The translations under genes were made by a program, and so were the position numbers. The notes beneath the pieces are model-generated. The model was given only the letters and a program-made list of their open reading frames with translations, did no database searches and was not told the DNA's origin. This document shows positions 1-5,804 of a stretch of 10,836 nucleotides of DNA, in pieces. Each line of letters starts with the position of its first letter. Position 1 is the stretch's first letter. This stretch comes from SVTX01 sp045585895 (GTDB taxonomy: Bacteria > Bacillota > Clostridia > Oscillospirales > CAG-272): the NCBI GenBank assembly GCA_045585895.1, contig JAZMZI010000034.1, forward strand, positions 1 through 10,836, read 5' to 3'.

Positions 1-21
1 AAGAGCCGCCCTTGTGTACAT

Positions 22-159
22 CTATGCCTTATCAATTTTCCTTACAAGCACTGCATTTGTGTCCACAAATACAAAATATGGCATACCTCTTTTGAGATAT
101 ACCATATTTTTGAAAAACTGTCCTTTAGGGTACGCCCCCAAAGACTTGGATTTTTTCAT
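22..159 (-). CDS. Possible 45-aa hypothetical protein
   Basis: I do not recognise this. An ATG lies exactly where the left end of the hairpin array stops (position 159 on the minus strand). It opens a 45-residue frame that is lysine-rich at the start (MKKSKSLGAYPKGQ) and rich in aromatic and aliphatic residues later (YFVFVDTNAVLVRKI). There is no Shine-Dalgarno sequence upstream, because the preceding bases are a hairpin. The ATG also coincides with the ATGAA-type spacer of the array, so the start could be accidental. It may be a remnant, a peptide tied to the array, or chance. It is included only because its composition looks more protein-like than the frame upstream of it. Confidence 0.2.
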   Translation of the reverse strand: MKKSKSLGAYPKGQFFKNMVYLKRGMPYFVFVDTNAVLVRKIDKA

Positions 160-322
160 TTGTGCCACAAGGCACAACATCATTTGACCGAAGGTCAACT
201 TCATTGCCGCCCCGCGCGGCACAAATGAACGAGGTTGCACTTCGTACAAATGATGTGCTTCACAATGATGTGGGCTTGCGCCCAATGAAGTTGCGCTTCG
301 CGCAAACGGAATTAAACCGTTT
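160..322. repeat. Array of eight short hairpins with AATGATG/AATGAAG spacers
   Basis: Eight consecutive palindromes can be read: 160-177 (TTGTGCC/GGCACAA), 184-198 (TTGACC/GGTCAA), 206-220 (GCCGC/GCGGC), 235-249 (TTGCAC/GTACAA, one mismatch), 254-264 (TGTG/CACA), 271-284 (TGGGC/GCCCA), 291-305 (TTGCGC/GCGCAA) and 304-322 (AAACGG/CCGTTT). Stem sequences differ but the short linkers are alike. They read CATCATT and CTTCATT on the left, and AATGATG, AATGATG and AATGAAG on the right, so linker polarity inverts around the third hairpin. The same style of array, with related linkers, occurs at 8762-8962 next to a four-helix-bundle gene. Here no such gene is visible inside the window. Confidence 0.75.
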
Positions 323-343
323 GCTTTGTGTGATGAAATACAG

Positions 344-371
344 TTGAATTTTAACCGAAGTGTGGTATAAT
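344..371 (+). promoter_or_regulatory. Sigma-70-like promoter downstream of hairpin array
   Basis: TTGAAT at 344-349 and a perfect TATAAT at 366-371 are separated by 16 bp. No protein gene follows before the terminator at 520-559, so if active the promoter would make an RNA of roughly 180 nt. Confidence 0.5.
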
Positions 372-377
372 GGTTTT

Positions 378-559
378 GGAACGGCGGTGGGTTTTGTGAG
401 AGAAGATATCGTAGCACTATGAAAGATATCGGCAGACTGTAACGCTTATGTGATCACATGAGTTCAAGTCCATACGAAAACTCTCGAAAATATCTTTTTT
501 ATTGCCATTTCACAAAAATAGTGCCGACTCAAATACTAAAATTTGAGCCGGCACCTTTT
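378..559 (+). ncRNA. Candidate small structured RNA, tRNA-flavoured but degenerate
   Basis: The segment lies between a good promoter and a strong terminator and has no ORF. Its central part has tRNA-like pieces: GAGAG (398-402) can pair with CTCTC (481-485), CAGACTGTAA at 433-442 resembles a Tyr anticodon loop, and GAGTTCAAGTCC at 460-471 resembles a T-loop. A perfect palindrome ATGTGATCACAT (448-459) resembles a long variable arm. However, the T-stem and the anticodon stem do not pair, so this is not a functional canonical tRNA. Two GATATC copies (405-410 and 425-430) could pair with each other. It could be a decayed class II tRNA, an unrelated small RNA, or chance. Confidence 0.3.
520..559. 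terminator. Bidirectional rho-independent terminator
   Basis: A near-perfect stem is formed by GTGCCG-a-CTCAAAT and ATTTGAG-c-CGGCAC around a small ACTAA loop. On the plus strand it is followed by T6. On the minus strand the exit reads TATTTTTG. It directly follows the stop codon of the ABC permease and so ends the four-gene minus-strand operon. It also closes any plus-strand transcript coming from the promoter at 344-371. Confidence 0.85.
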
Positions 560-1330
560 TTATAGCTGCTTCTTATTAAACATTGGCACGCTGACTGCCA
601 CGAGGGCGACGCTCAGAACCGCCGTTATGATGATCGCGGGGAGATAATCACCTATCTTTTCCGCTCCCGTAAGCCATGTCATTCCGTTCATAAGTGAGGT
701 CGGCAGATATTTTACCGCCTTGGGGAAGACCGAAAGCAGATATGAAGCGAAAACGCAGCCGCCAACTCCGAGAAGCACGATTCCGTAACTTTTAGCCAAA
801 ACCGAGAAAAAGACGAGCAAGGCAGCTACGAAAATTCCGAACAGCCACCACAAAAGCGCAGCGGGCAAAAGATTTTGCGCGATACCGTTATCCCAGAAAT
901 AGGCGTTATATCCGTAGGTAATGGCAAAGCAGAGCCAATAGCCCGCGCTCCAGAGGATCGACAAGACCGCCGCCTTCGCAAGCACCACCTTATATCTTGA
1001 AAGCCCTTTTGTGAGAACGAGAATAAGAGTTCCGCTCTCGTATTCCTTCGTAAATATTCCGCCGTATATCAAAACAAATGCGATAAGCGCCATGGGGATA
1101 TTTTTGAAAAACTGCGTCCAGGATGTCATAGCGTCTACGGTGACCTCGGTGATTATCATTCCGCTCTCGGCAAGCTCGTCACCCATGAGCTCGAAAAGCC
1201 AAGGGGTCAGCTTTGCTATTGCGGGATTCATAATACCAAACGAGCAAAACAAAATTCCTATAAGCAAAAGCTTACTGCTTCTCGCGCTTTCAAGCAGCTC
1301 TTTTTTGAAAAACGCAATAAAGGCTCTCAT
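560..1330 (-). CDS. ABC-2 type transporter permease
   Basis: A 256-aa integral membrane protein, expected to form the membrane channel for the ATPase encoded just upstream. Hydrophobic segments fall at about residues 20-38, 78-93, 117-140, 155-178, 181-203 and 230-250, giving six membrane spans as in the ABC-2 family. The cytoplasmic FTKEYESGTLILVLTKGLSR stretch (93-112) is the typical E..GTL....G.SR coupling motif. Its start overlaps the ATPase stop by four bases (ATGA), so translation is probably coupled. The terminator at 520-559 follows immediately. The substrate cannot be read from sequence. Operons of this type often handle drug, peptide or lantibiotic resistance or export, but that is inference only. 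Confidence 0.88.
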   Translation of the reverse strand: MRAFIAFFKKELLESARSSKLLLIGILFCSFGIMNPAIAKLTPWLFELMGDELAESGMIITEVTVDAMTSWTQFFKNIPMALIAFVLIYGGIFTKEYESGTLILVLTKGLSRYKVVLAKAAVLSILWSAGYWLCFAITYGYNAYFWDNGIAQNLLPAALLWWLFGIFVAALLVFFSVLAKSYGIVLLGVGGCVFASYLLSVFPKAVKYLPTSLMNGMTWLTGAEKIGDYLPAIIITAVLSVALVAVSVPMFNKKQL

Positions 1331-2226
1331 GCTCCGACCACCTCCAAAAACAGTGATTCAAGGGTCGGCTCAAGCCTTTCAATGCGGCGCACGGCGATCC
1401 TGTTATCCTTTACAAACTCCATTACCGCAAAAAGAGCGTCATCGCCGCCCGAAAAAACGAGAGTATCGTTGCCGTCGGCTCTTGCCTCGGGAAAGGCTTC
1501 CCTTAACCGCTCTGCGCCGTTGGAATCCACCGTTTCAACTGCGAATTCTTCGGCGCGGCGAACCTTTTTTAGTTCGTCAACGCTTCCCTGCATAGCTATT
1601 CTGCCGTCGTGAAGCAGGGCGACCGACGTGCATATCCTCTCAACGTCGGAGAGGATATGGGTGGAAAAGATTACCGTGGTCTGTTCCTTTACCGAAAGCA
1701 GAATATCAAGTATCTCTTTTCTTCCGATGGGGTCAAGCGCGCTCGTCGGCTCGTCGCAGATAAGCAGCTTGGGACGAGACAAGAGCGCCTGCGCTATACC
1801 GAGCCTCTGCTTCATTCCTCTCGAATAGCCCTTTATACGGTGAGTTTCACCCGAAAGACCTACCAAAGCCAAAAGCTCCTCGCTTCTCTTTTGTATTTCG
1901 TCCTTTTTCAACCCAAGGCTCTCACCGCAGAGCTTCAGATACTCTCCCGCGGTCATAAATGAGTAAAACTCGGGCACGTCAGGGAGATATCCTATAAATT
2001 TGTTGGTATCTGTCTGACCGAAAGCAACTTTTTTTCCACAAACGTATATCTCACCGCCGTCAGCCTTTAAAAGTCCCAATACAGCCTTCATAGCAGTGGT
2101 CTTACCCGCGCCGTTTTTGCCTACGAATCCGAAAATGCTGTTTTCGGGAACGGTCAGGTCAAGACCCTTCAAAACCTCTTTGTCTCCAAAGCTTTTTCGG
2201 AGATCTCTGATCGTTAAAATGTCCAT
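1327..2226 (-). CDS. ABC transporter ATP-binding protein
   Basis: A 299-aa cytoplasmic ATPase that powers the ABC-2 permease. Visible motifs in order are Walker A GKNGAGKT (36-43), a Q-loop region GYLPDVPEFY (79-88) where Asp-Val replaces the usual Gln, an ABC signature written YSRGMKQR (134-141) instead of LSGGQ, Walker B LLICDEP with catalytic Glu159, the D-loop SALDP, and H-loop His190. These variants are normal for the CcmA/drug-export ATPase group (COG1131). Residues after about 220 form the variable C-terminal extension. The start ATG overlaps the stop of the preceding small gene by one base (TAATG), and the stop overlaps the permease start. All of this supports one transcript and a dedicated pair. 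Confidence 0.93.
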   Translation of the reverse strand: MDILTIRDLRKSFGDKEVLKGLDLTVPENSIFGFVGKNGAGKTTAMKAVLGLLKADGGEIYVCGKKVAFGQTDTNKFIGYLPDVPEFYSFMTAGEYLKLCGESLGLKKDEIQKRSEELLALVGLSGETHRIKGYSRGMKQRLGIAQALLSRPKLLICDEPTSALDPIGRKEILDILLSVKEQTTVIFSTHILSDVERICTSVALLHDGRIAMQGSVDELKKVRRAEEFAVETVDSNGAERLREAFPEARADGNDTLVFSGGDDALFAVMEFVKDNRIAVRRIERLEPTLESLFLEVVGA

Positions 2227-2432
2227 TACGAATCCTCTTTGCCAAAAACGAAGTACGCTATGGGGCCTATGAAGTTAATGCAAGATATAACTATCCACAA
2301 AGCTCTGTTTCCTCTTTTGTAATTCTTATGAGTGAGGATATGACAGAGCGCAATTCCGAAAAGCGAAAACTGCGCGATAATCAACGGAATAAGAAAGGGT
2401 AGAGCCTCTTTAAGCATTTCAAATTCGGGCAT
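2226..2432 (-). CDS. Small PLDc_N-domain membrane protein
   Basis: A 68-aa protein with two hydrophobic segments (about 11-31 and 44-63) and a conserved end, IGPIAYFVFGK. This is the pattern of the PLDc_N family (the cardiolipin-synthase N-terminal domain found alone). The ATG is preceded by GGAGG nine bases upstream, which decides the start. The gene begins inside the end of the regulator gene (14-bp overlap) and runs into the ATPase start (TAATG). Such mini-proteins recur beside MerR/GntR-ABC operons. The role is unknown, and it is possibly an accessory subunit or a membrane sensor of the transporter. Confidence 0.8.
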   Translation of the reverse strand: MPEFEMLKEALPFLIPLIIAQFSLFGIALCHILTHKNYKRGNRALWIVISCINFIGPIAYFVFGKEDS

Positions 2433-3159
2433 TCTTTTTGTCCTCCTTACGGTATATTTCTACACAAAAGCTCTTTTTGCCGCATTTCGGGCAGGTCAGC
2501 TTACGGAGAGTGGGGGTATGATTTGCCCAAAACGCCTCCTTAAAGTTCGGTTTGAAGGTCTCGTGACATTCGGGACAGATATAGGCAACTCTGCCGAAAT
2601 AGTATTTAGACACCCAAATGCCCCAAGCTACCGCAACCGCGACCCAGATGGGAAACAGCCACCAAATGCCGTTGGTTATCCAAAGAATTATCGAGACCAA
2701 CTGAAAAGCCGTGACGGGAAGCCCCGTCAGCACCATCGTAAGCCTCATTTTCCTAAGCTGATTTTTTCCTTTCATAATTTCCGCTATGTCGCCGATCGAT
2801 TCAACGGAAAACTTATCGATCTCCCGAAGCTCCTTTTTAATTCCTTCAAGCATATCAAGCTTTTTCCGACATTCGGCAAGCTCACGTTCAGCCTCGCTTT
2901 CCCGCTCCTCTATCAGGGTCAAAATAACCTTTTCGGGGTCGCTTTCGCTGAAAAGCTGAGAGATCGAATTGATCGACACTCCCGCCTCGCGCAAAAAGCA
3001 GATCGCTTTAAGCTTCTTCACGTCCTCGTCGCCGTAAAGTCTGCGCCCGCCTTCGCTGATCTCCGCAGGCACGAGAATACTCCTCTCGTCGTAATACTGC
3101 ACCGTTCTCACCGAAACCCCGCATAGCTTTGCCAGCTCTCCCGTCGTATATTTTGACAT
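2419..3159 (-). CDS. MerR-family regulator fused to membrane hairpin and zinc ribbon
   Basis: A 246-aa protein. Residues 4-70 are a MerR winged-helix DNA-binding domain (YTTGELAKLCGVSVRTVQYY, then GGRRLY and LREAGVSI). Residues 80-115 form the usual dimerising coiled coil. Two predicted membrane spans follow (about 143-161 and 164-184). The tail is a zinc-ribbon-like module with CPEC (195-198) and CPKC (223-226). The start at 3159 is chosen because AAAGGAGGTG stands just upstream and the MerR domain begins there. An upstream in-frame extension to 3297 lacks a ribosome site and contains non-domain sequence. First gene of the minus-strand operon, it presumably controls the ABC transporter in cis. 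It is unusual in likely sensing at the membrane or through metal/redox at the ribbon. Confidence 0.88.
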   Translation of the reverse strand: MSKYTTGELAKLCGVSVRTVQYYDERSILVPAEISEGGRRLYGDEDVKKLKAICFLREAGVSINSISQLFSESDPEKVILTLIEERESEAERELAECRKKLDMLEGIKKELREIDKFSVESIGDIAEIMKGKNQLRKMRLTMVLTGLPVTAFQLVSIILWITNGIWWLFPIWVAVAVAWGIWVSKYYFGRVAYICPECHETFKPNFKEAFWANHTPTLRKLTCPKCGKKSFCVEIYRKEDKKNARI

Positions 3160-3172
3160 AGCTTCACCTCCT

Positions 3173-3211
3173 TTGCTCACATTATACCGCATTACGCAGC
3201 GTTGTGAGCAA
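3173..3211 (-). promoter_or_regulatory. MerR-type promoter with 19-bp spacer and inverted repeat
   Basis: Read on the minus strand, TTGCTC (3206-3211) and TATAAT (3181-3186) are separated by 19 bp. That is the over-long spacing typical of promoters activated by MerR proteins through DNA distortion. The spacer contains the palindrome ACGC-a-GCGT (3194-3202). In addition, a perfect 9-bp inverted repeat, TTGCTCACA (3173-3181) and TGTGAGCAA (3203-3211), encloses it. It lies 14-52 bases upstream of the regulator's ATG and suggests autoregulation. Confidence 0.6.
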
Positions 3212-3287
3212 TACCCTACGCAGCATCTTTTTTCTAAAAATCTCTCTACTGTTAGTAGAATTGACGTTTTTGACCGTTTATATATCA

Positions 3288-3316
3288 AGTATAGCACGAA
3301 AAACGCGAAATTTCAA
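3288..3316 (-). promoter_or_regulatory. Second promoter for the MerR-ABC operon
   Basis: On the minus strand TTGAAA (3311-3316) and TATACT (3288-3293) are spaced exactly 17 bp. The spacer is filled by TTTCGCGTTTTT (complement of 3299-3310), a sequence repeated in inverted orientation inside the opposing promoter at 3374-3402. It would give a leader of about 120 nt ahead of the regulator gene. Confidence 0.55.
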
Positions 3317-3373
3317 GTCAGGCGAGGTAAATCGTTGGTAATTCGCAGAATAAATACAGAGCCGAACATTTCC

Positions 3374-3402
3374 TTGCATTTTTCGCGTTTTTGTGATACA
3401 AT
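3374..3402 (+). promoter_or_regulatory. Promoter of the FliB-like gene
   Basis: TTGCAT (3374-3379) and TACAAT (3397-3402) are spaced 17 bp, with a TGA extended -10. The spacer contains TTTCGCGTTTTT (3381-3392), the mirror copy of the element in the divergent promoter. It lies 33 bp upstream of the ATG. Confidence 0.65.
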
Positions 3403-3434
3403 ATGGTCAAAGGACACGCTTTTGGGAGGAATTT

Positions 3435-4358
3435 ATGGATCTTTACGCGCCTGAATACTATACCTCATTCGTCTGCATTGCCGACAAGTGCCGACACAGC
3501 TGTTGCGTCGGCTGGGAGATCGACGTAGACGGCGAGGCTCTTAAAAAATACGAATCGGCAAAAGAAAGCTATGCCCAAAAGGTAATAGACAGCATCGAAG
3601 GCGGCGACACCCCTCATTTTGCGCTCGGAAAGGACGAAAGATGCCCCCACCTTCGCGCCGACGGACTTTGCCGCATAATTCTTGAGATGGGTGTAGGCTA
3701 TCTTTGCAACATCTGCCGAGAGCATCCGAGGTTTTACAACTACGCCTCAACCCGAAAAGAGGTGGGGCTGGGTCTCGTCTGCGAGGAAGCCTGTCGCATC
3801 ATTCTCACCTCCGACGATTACGCAACTATGCTAAAAATAGGCGAAGCGATTGAGATTGCCGAATCTTACGCAGATACCGATTCCAATTTTGACGCATTGA
3901 CCGAAAGAGAGAAAATTTACGCGCTTTTATCCGACGCCTCTCTGCCATACGTTCAAAGGCTCGACGCTATCGGAAGAGAATATTCCGTCTCACCCTCGAA
4001 TATACCTGATAAAAGGTGGCGCGAGTTGCTTTCCTGTCTTGAATATCTGAACGATGAGGACAGAAAACTCTTTTCTCTCTATTCGTCAAACAAGGAAACT
4101 CCTCCCGAGCTTGAAAAATACCTGCAACGCGCGCTCGCATATTTTATCTTTCGTCACGTCACCCCCGCTTTCGATCTGAACGATCTGTCTTCCTCTCTCG
4201 GTCTCTCCCTCTTTTTGGAGAGACTTCTCTGCTCTGCCATAGTCGCGGGCAAAGATTTCGGCGAATCTGCGATATTCGACGTTGCAAGACGTCTTTCCGA
4301 GGAGCTTGAATACAGCGAGGAAAACACCGAGGCTATAAAATTTGAGTTCGAGATCTGA
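3435..4358 (+). CDS. FliB-like cysteine-cluster protein (flagellin lysine-N-methylase family)
   Basis: A 307-aa soluble protein. The N-terminal 120 residues carry the family's cysteine pattern: Cys14, Cys19, Cys23-Cys24 (KCRHSCCVGW), Cys70, Cys79, Cys91 and Cys94 (YLCNICREHPRFYNY), then Cys116 and Cys120. This matches proteins annotated as FliB, the flagellin lysine-N-methylase first described in Salmonella, which probably bind an iron-sulphur cluster. The start at 3435 follows GGGAGGA; an earlier in-frame start lacks this. No flagellar gene is nearby, and many non-motile Clostridia carry the family, so the substrate here is uncertain. At 307 aa it is shorter than the roughly 380-400 aa I recall for the family. 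The missing length appears to be at the C-terminus, although the stop is clean. Confidence 0.75.
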   Translation: MDLYAPEYYTSFVCIADKCRHSCCVGWEIDVDGEALKKYESAKESYAQKVIDSIEGGDTPHFALGKDERCPHLRADGLCRIILEMGVGYLCNICREHPRFYNYASTRKEVGLGLVCEEACRIILTSDDYATMLKIGEAIEIAESYADTDSNFDALTEREKIYALLSDASLPYVQRLDAIGREYSVSPSNIPDKRWRELLSCLEYLNDEDRKLFSLYSSNKETPPELEKYLQRALAYFIFRHVTPAFDLNDLSSSLGLSLFLERLLCSAIVAGKDFGESAIFDVARRLSEELEYSEENTEAIKFEFEI

Positions 4359-4411
4359 CTCTCAACACAAAAGCTTTTTTAACTTTTATTTGAAAAAATC
4401 GTCGAAATCCG

Positions 4412-4440
4412 TTGAAGTTTTACGCCCGATATGTTATAAT
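4412..4440 (+). promoter_or_regulatory. Promoter of the cysteine-rich membrane protein gene
   Basis: TTGAAG (4412-4417) and a perfect TATAAT (4435-4440) are spaced 17 bp, about 65 bp before the ATG at 4505. There is no clear terminator between the FliB-like gene and this promoter, only a short AAAAGCTTTTTT at about 4369-4380, so read-through is possible. Confidence 0.65.
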
Positions 4441-4504
4441 AATCGTATATTCGTTGCTTTTTGACGTTAAATTTCAAAAATACATACATAAACAAGGATA
4501 AAAT

Positions 4505-5284
4505 ATGTCACGATTAAGAAAAAAGTACGTTTTAAAGCTCGTTTGGCGTTGCATGGTGCTCCTTTTCAGCATCGTTTTGCTGATAGGTAAGGACTCTTTT
4601 TTTGCAGGCTCCTTTTTGGGCAACAGCTTCAACCTGTTGGACGGCTTTAATTTCTTCAACATATTCAGCCCCGAGAGCTTTTACAACAATTTCTCGGTCT
4701 TTCATATCCTTTGGGCGATCTGGGTAGTTAGTATGCTATTGCAGATAATTCCCATAAAAAACGGTTTGCCGTTAGGCTCTGCAAAGAATTTCGGTTACCG
4801 CTACAAGCCGCAAAACCGAGAATTTGACCGCGAGGCGCTGAAAAAGTTCACTAAAAACTCCGCAAAAAAAGCATATCTCCGCGTATTCCTTATGTGGATC
4901 GCGCTTACCGCCGTTATAGGCGTCCTCTACTATCTCGGAGTTATTGATAAACCGTGGATCTTGGTAATATCGGTTGCCTTTTACGTTTGCGATCTTATCT
5001 GCGTGCTTATCTTCTGCCCCTTCCGTCTCCTTCTCGGGAACAGGTGCTGTACCACCTGCCGAATCTTTAACTGGGATCATTTCATGATGTTCTCACCTAT
5101 GATCTTTGTGGGCGGATTTTTCGCAACGTCGCTTTTTATCCTTTCGGTCACAAGCTTTGCGGTGTGGGAGATCTGCATTATAAAGCACCCCGAGCGTTTC
5201 TGGCCACAAAGCAACACCTGCCTCAAGTGCTCCGAGTGCACCGACAAGCTCTGCACCCACATATGCGAAAGAAAGAAAAAATAA
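4505..5284 (+). CDS. Unrecognised multi-pass membrane protein with cysteine-rich tail
   Basis: A 259-aa protein whose family I cannot name. Hydrophobic segments lie at about 14-28, 64-83, 126-144, 150-172 and 193-222. A conserved-looking block sits between spans four and five: CPFRLLLGNRCC (171-182) then TTCRIFNWDHFMMFSP (183-198), with Cys171, Cys181, Cys182 and Cys185. The C-terminal tail after the last span has C-x2-C-x2-C-x4-C-x3-C (239, 242, 245, 250, 254) and ends in a lysine-rich stop. This suggests metal or Fe-S binding on one membrane face. The ATG is preceded by AAGGA. It has its own promoter but sits directly after another cysteine-cluster gene, so a shared redox or metal theme is conceivable but unproven. 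Confidence 0.75.
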   Translation: MSRLRKKYVLKLVWRCMVLLFSIVLLIGKDSFFAGSFLGNSFNLLDGFNFFNIFSPESFYNNFSVFHILWAIWVVSMLLQIIPIKNGLPLGSAKNFGYRYKPQNREFDREALKKFTKNSAKKAYLRVFLMWIALTAVIGVLYYLGVIDKPWILVISVAFYVCDLICVLIFCPFRLLLGNRCCTTCRIFNWDHFMMFSPMIFVGGFFATSLFILSVTSFAVWEICIIKHPERFWPQSNTCLKCSECTDKLCTHICERKKK

Positions 5285-5398
5285 ACTAAAGTCCGGATAA
5301 ATGAAGGGGCTGTCTCATTAAGCGCAGAACAAAAGCCACTATTAAAAGAAAAGACAAAATTCAACTAAAAAATATTGTTTTTGCCTTTTTGAACGTCG

Positions 5399-5424
5399 AA
5401 ATCCGCCGAAAAATCGGCGGATTT
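5399..5424. terminator. Perfect stem-loop, likely terminator
   Basis: AAATCCGCCGA and TCGGCGGATTT form an 11-bp stem around an AAAA loop. The downstream tract (CCTCATTTTAT) is only moderately T-rich, so it may be a weak rho-independent terminator for the upstream membrane-protein gene, or just part of a repeat. Confidence 0.5.
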
Positions 5425-5599
5425 CCTCATTTTATGTGGCTTCCGAGGCGCTTTTTTGCTCTCCTGAGTACTCATGTACGCCTACGAGAACCAAAACTCG
5501 TATTCTGCATCTAACTGAACCGACCTTTTTTGTAATTTTTCACAAATTAGAGCGTCTCACAAATAAAAAATTTCGTAAGGCTCAATTTTTTTCAAATTC

Positions 5600-5628
5600 T
5601 TGACAAATAATAATCGCAGTGCTATAAT
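5600..5628 (+). promoter_or_regulatory. Perfect consensus promoter P1
   Basis: TTGACA (5600-5605), a 17-bp spacer and TATAAT (5623-5628) match the housekeeping consensus at every position. It drives the CofE-like gene with a leader of about 170 nt, upstream of a second promoter. Confidence 0.8.
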
Positions 5629-5690
5629 TCACAATGTAAAAATATTTATCAAAAAAACCGCAAAAAATTCAGTTGTTCAAAAAATATACA

Positions 5691-5719
5691 TTGAATTCGG
5701 TCGAAAAATTTGATATAAT
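5691..5719 (+). promoter_or_regulatory. Promoter P2 with extended -10
   Basis: TTGAAT (5691-5696) and TATAAT (5714-5719) are spaced 17 bp, with TGA just before the -10. It is tandem with P1, about 91 bp downstream. Confidence 0.75.
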
Positions 5720-5724
5720 ATAAT

Positions 5725-5763
5725 GTAAATTTATTTTTTGTTCCCCTACGGCGGTAAATTTAC
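5725..5763 (+). promoter_or_regulatory. Leader hairpin at the start of the P2 transcript
   Basis: GTAAATTTA (5725-5733) and TAAATTTAC (5755-5763) are perfectly complementary 9-mers separated by 21 nt. The hairpin sits at the very 5' end of the P2 mRNA and upstream of the ribosome site (AGGAG, 5791-5795). It may stabilise the message or be an operator. No known riboswitch pattern was recognised. Confidence 0.4.
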
Positions 5764-5804
5764 GCGTTTATCCTTTGATTTTAAATATTTAGGAGATAAA
5801 AACT

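Larger units (their letters stand above)
1..559. other. Gene-poor intergenic stretch with hairpin array and promoter/terminator pair
   Basis: No convincing large protein gene was seen here. The stretch contains a possible 45-aa minus-strand ORF (22-159), a run of eight short palindromes (160-322), a sigma-70-like promoter (344-371), an unexplained structured segment (about 390-500) and a strong bidirectional terminator (520-559). The longer minus-strand reading frame through the palindromes is open only because the hairpins happen to lack stops in that frame. Its translation has no family resemblance I recognise. Confidence 0.7.
5285..5804. other. 520-bp gap with hairpins, possible repeat remnant and tandem promoters
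   Basis: No protein gene seen. In order it holds GGGGCTGTCTCA (5306-5317), a motif that looks like an end of a dispersed element, a perfect 11-bp stem-loop (5399-5424), the palindrome TGAGTACTCA (5465-5474), a 6-bp hairpin TACGAG/CTCGTA (5483-5502), a second GTCTCAC-containing AT-rich patch near 5553-5566, and two promoters for the next gene. The part at about 5306-5566 may be a relict dispersed repeat, but no mirrored termini were found. Confidence 0.6.

Noticed and set aside
160..322. CRISPR array
   Set aside because: The palindromes differ from each other, no 23-40 bp identical repeat exists, spacing is irregular, and no cas genes are present. The same applies to 8762-8962.
22..417. 131-aa minus-strand protein spanning the hairpin array
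   Set aside because: Most of it translates palindromes. There is no ribosome site and no recognisable family. Only the last 45 codons were kept, as a very weak candidate.
398..486. Functional tRNA-Tyr or tRNA-Leu gene
   Set aside because: Loop-like motifs are present, but the T-stem (458-462 with 470-474) and the anticodon stem do not pair. Kept only as a candidate small RNA.
3160..3297. N-terminal extension of the MerR regulator
   Set aside because: It lacks a ribosome site, contains the promoter elements, and has no resemblance to MerR domains. The start at 3159 has a strong AAAGGAGGTG.
5306..5566. Insertion sequence bounded by GTCTCA motifs
   Set aside because: The two motifs are in the same orientation, not inverted. 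No transposase or target duplication is seen. Mentioned only as a possible remnant.
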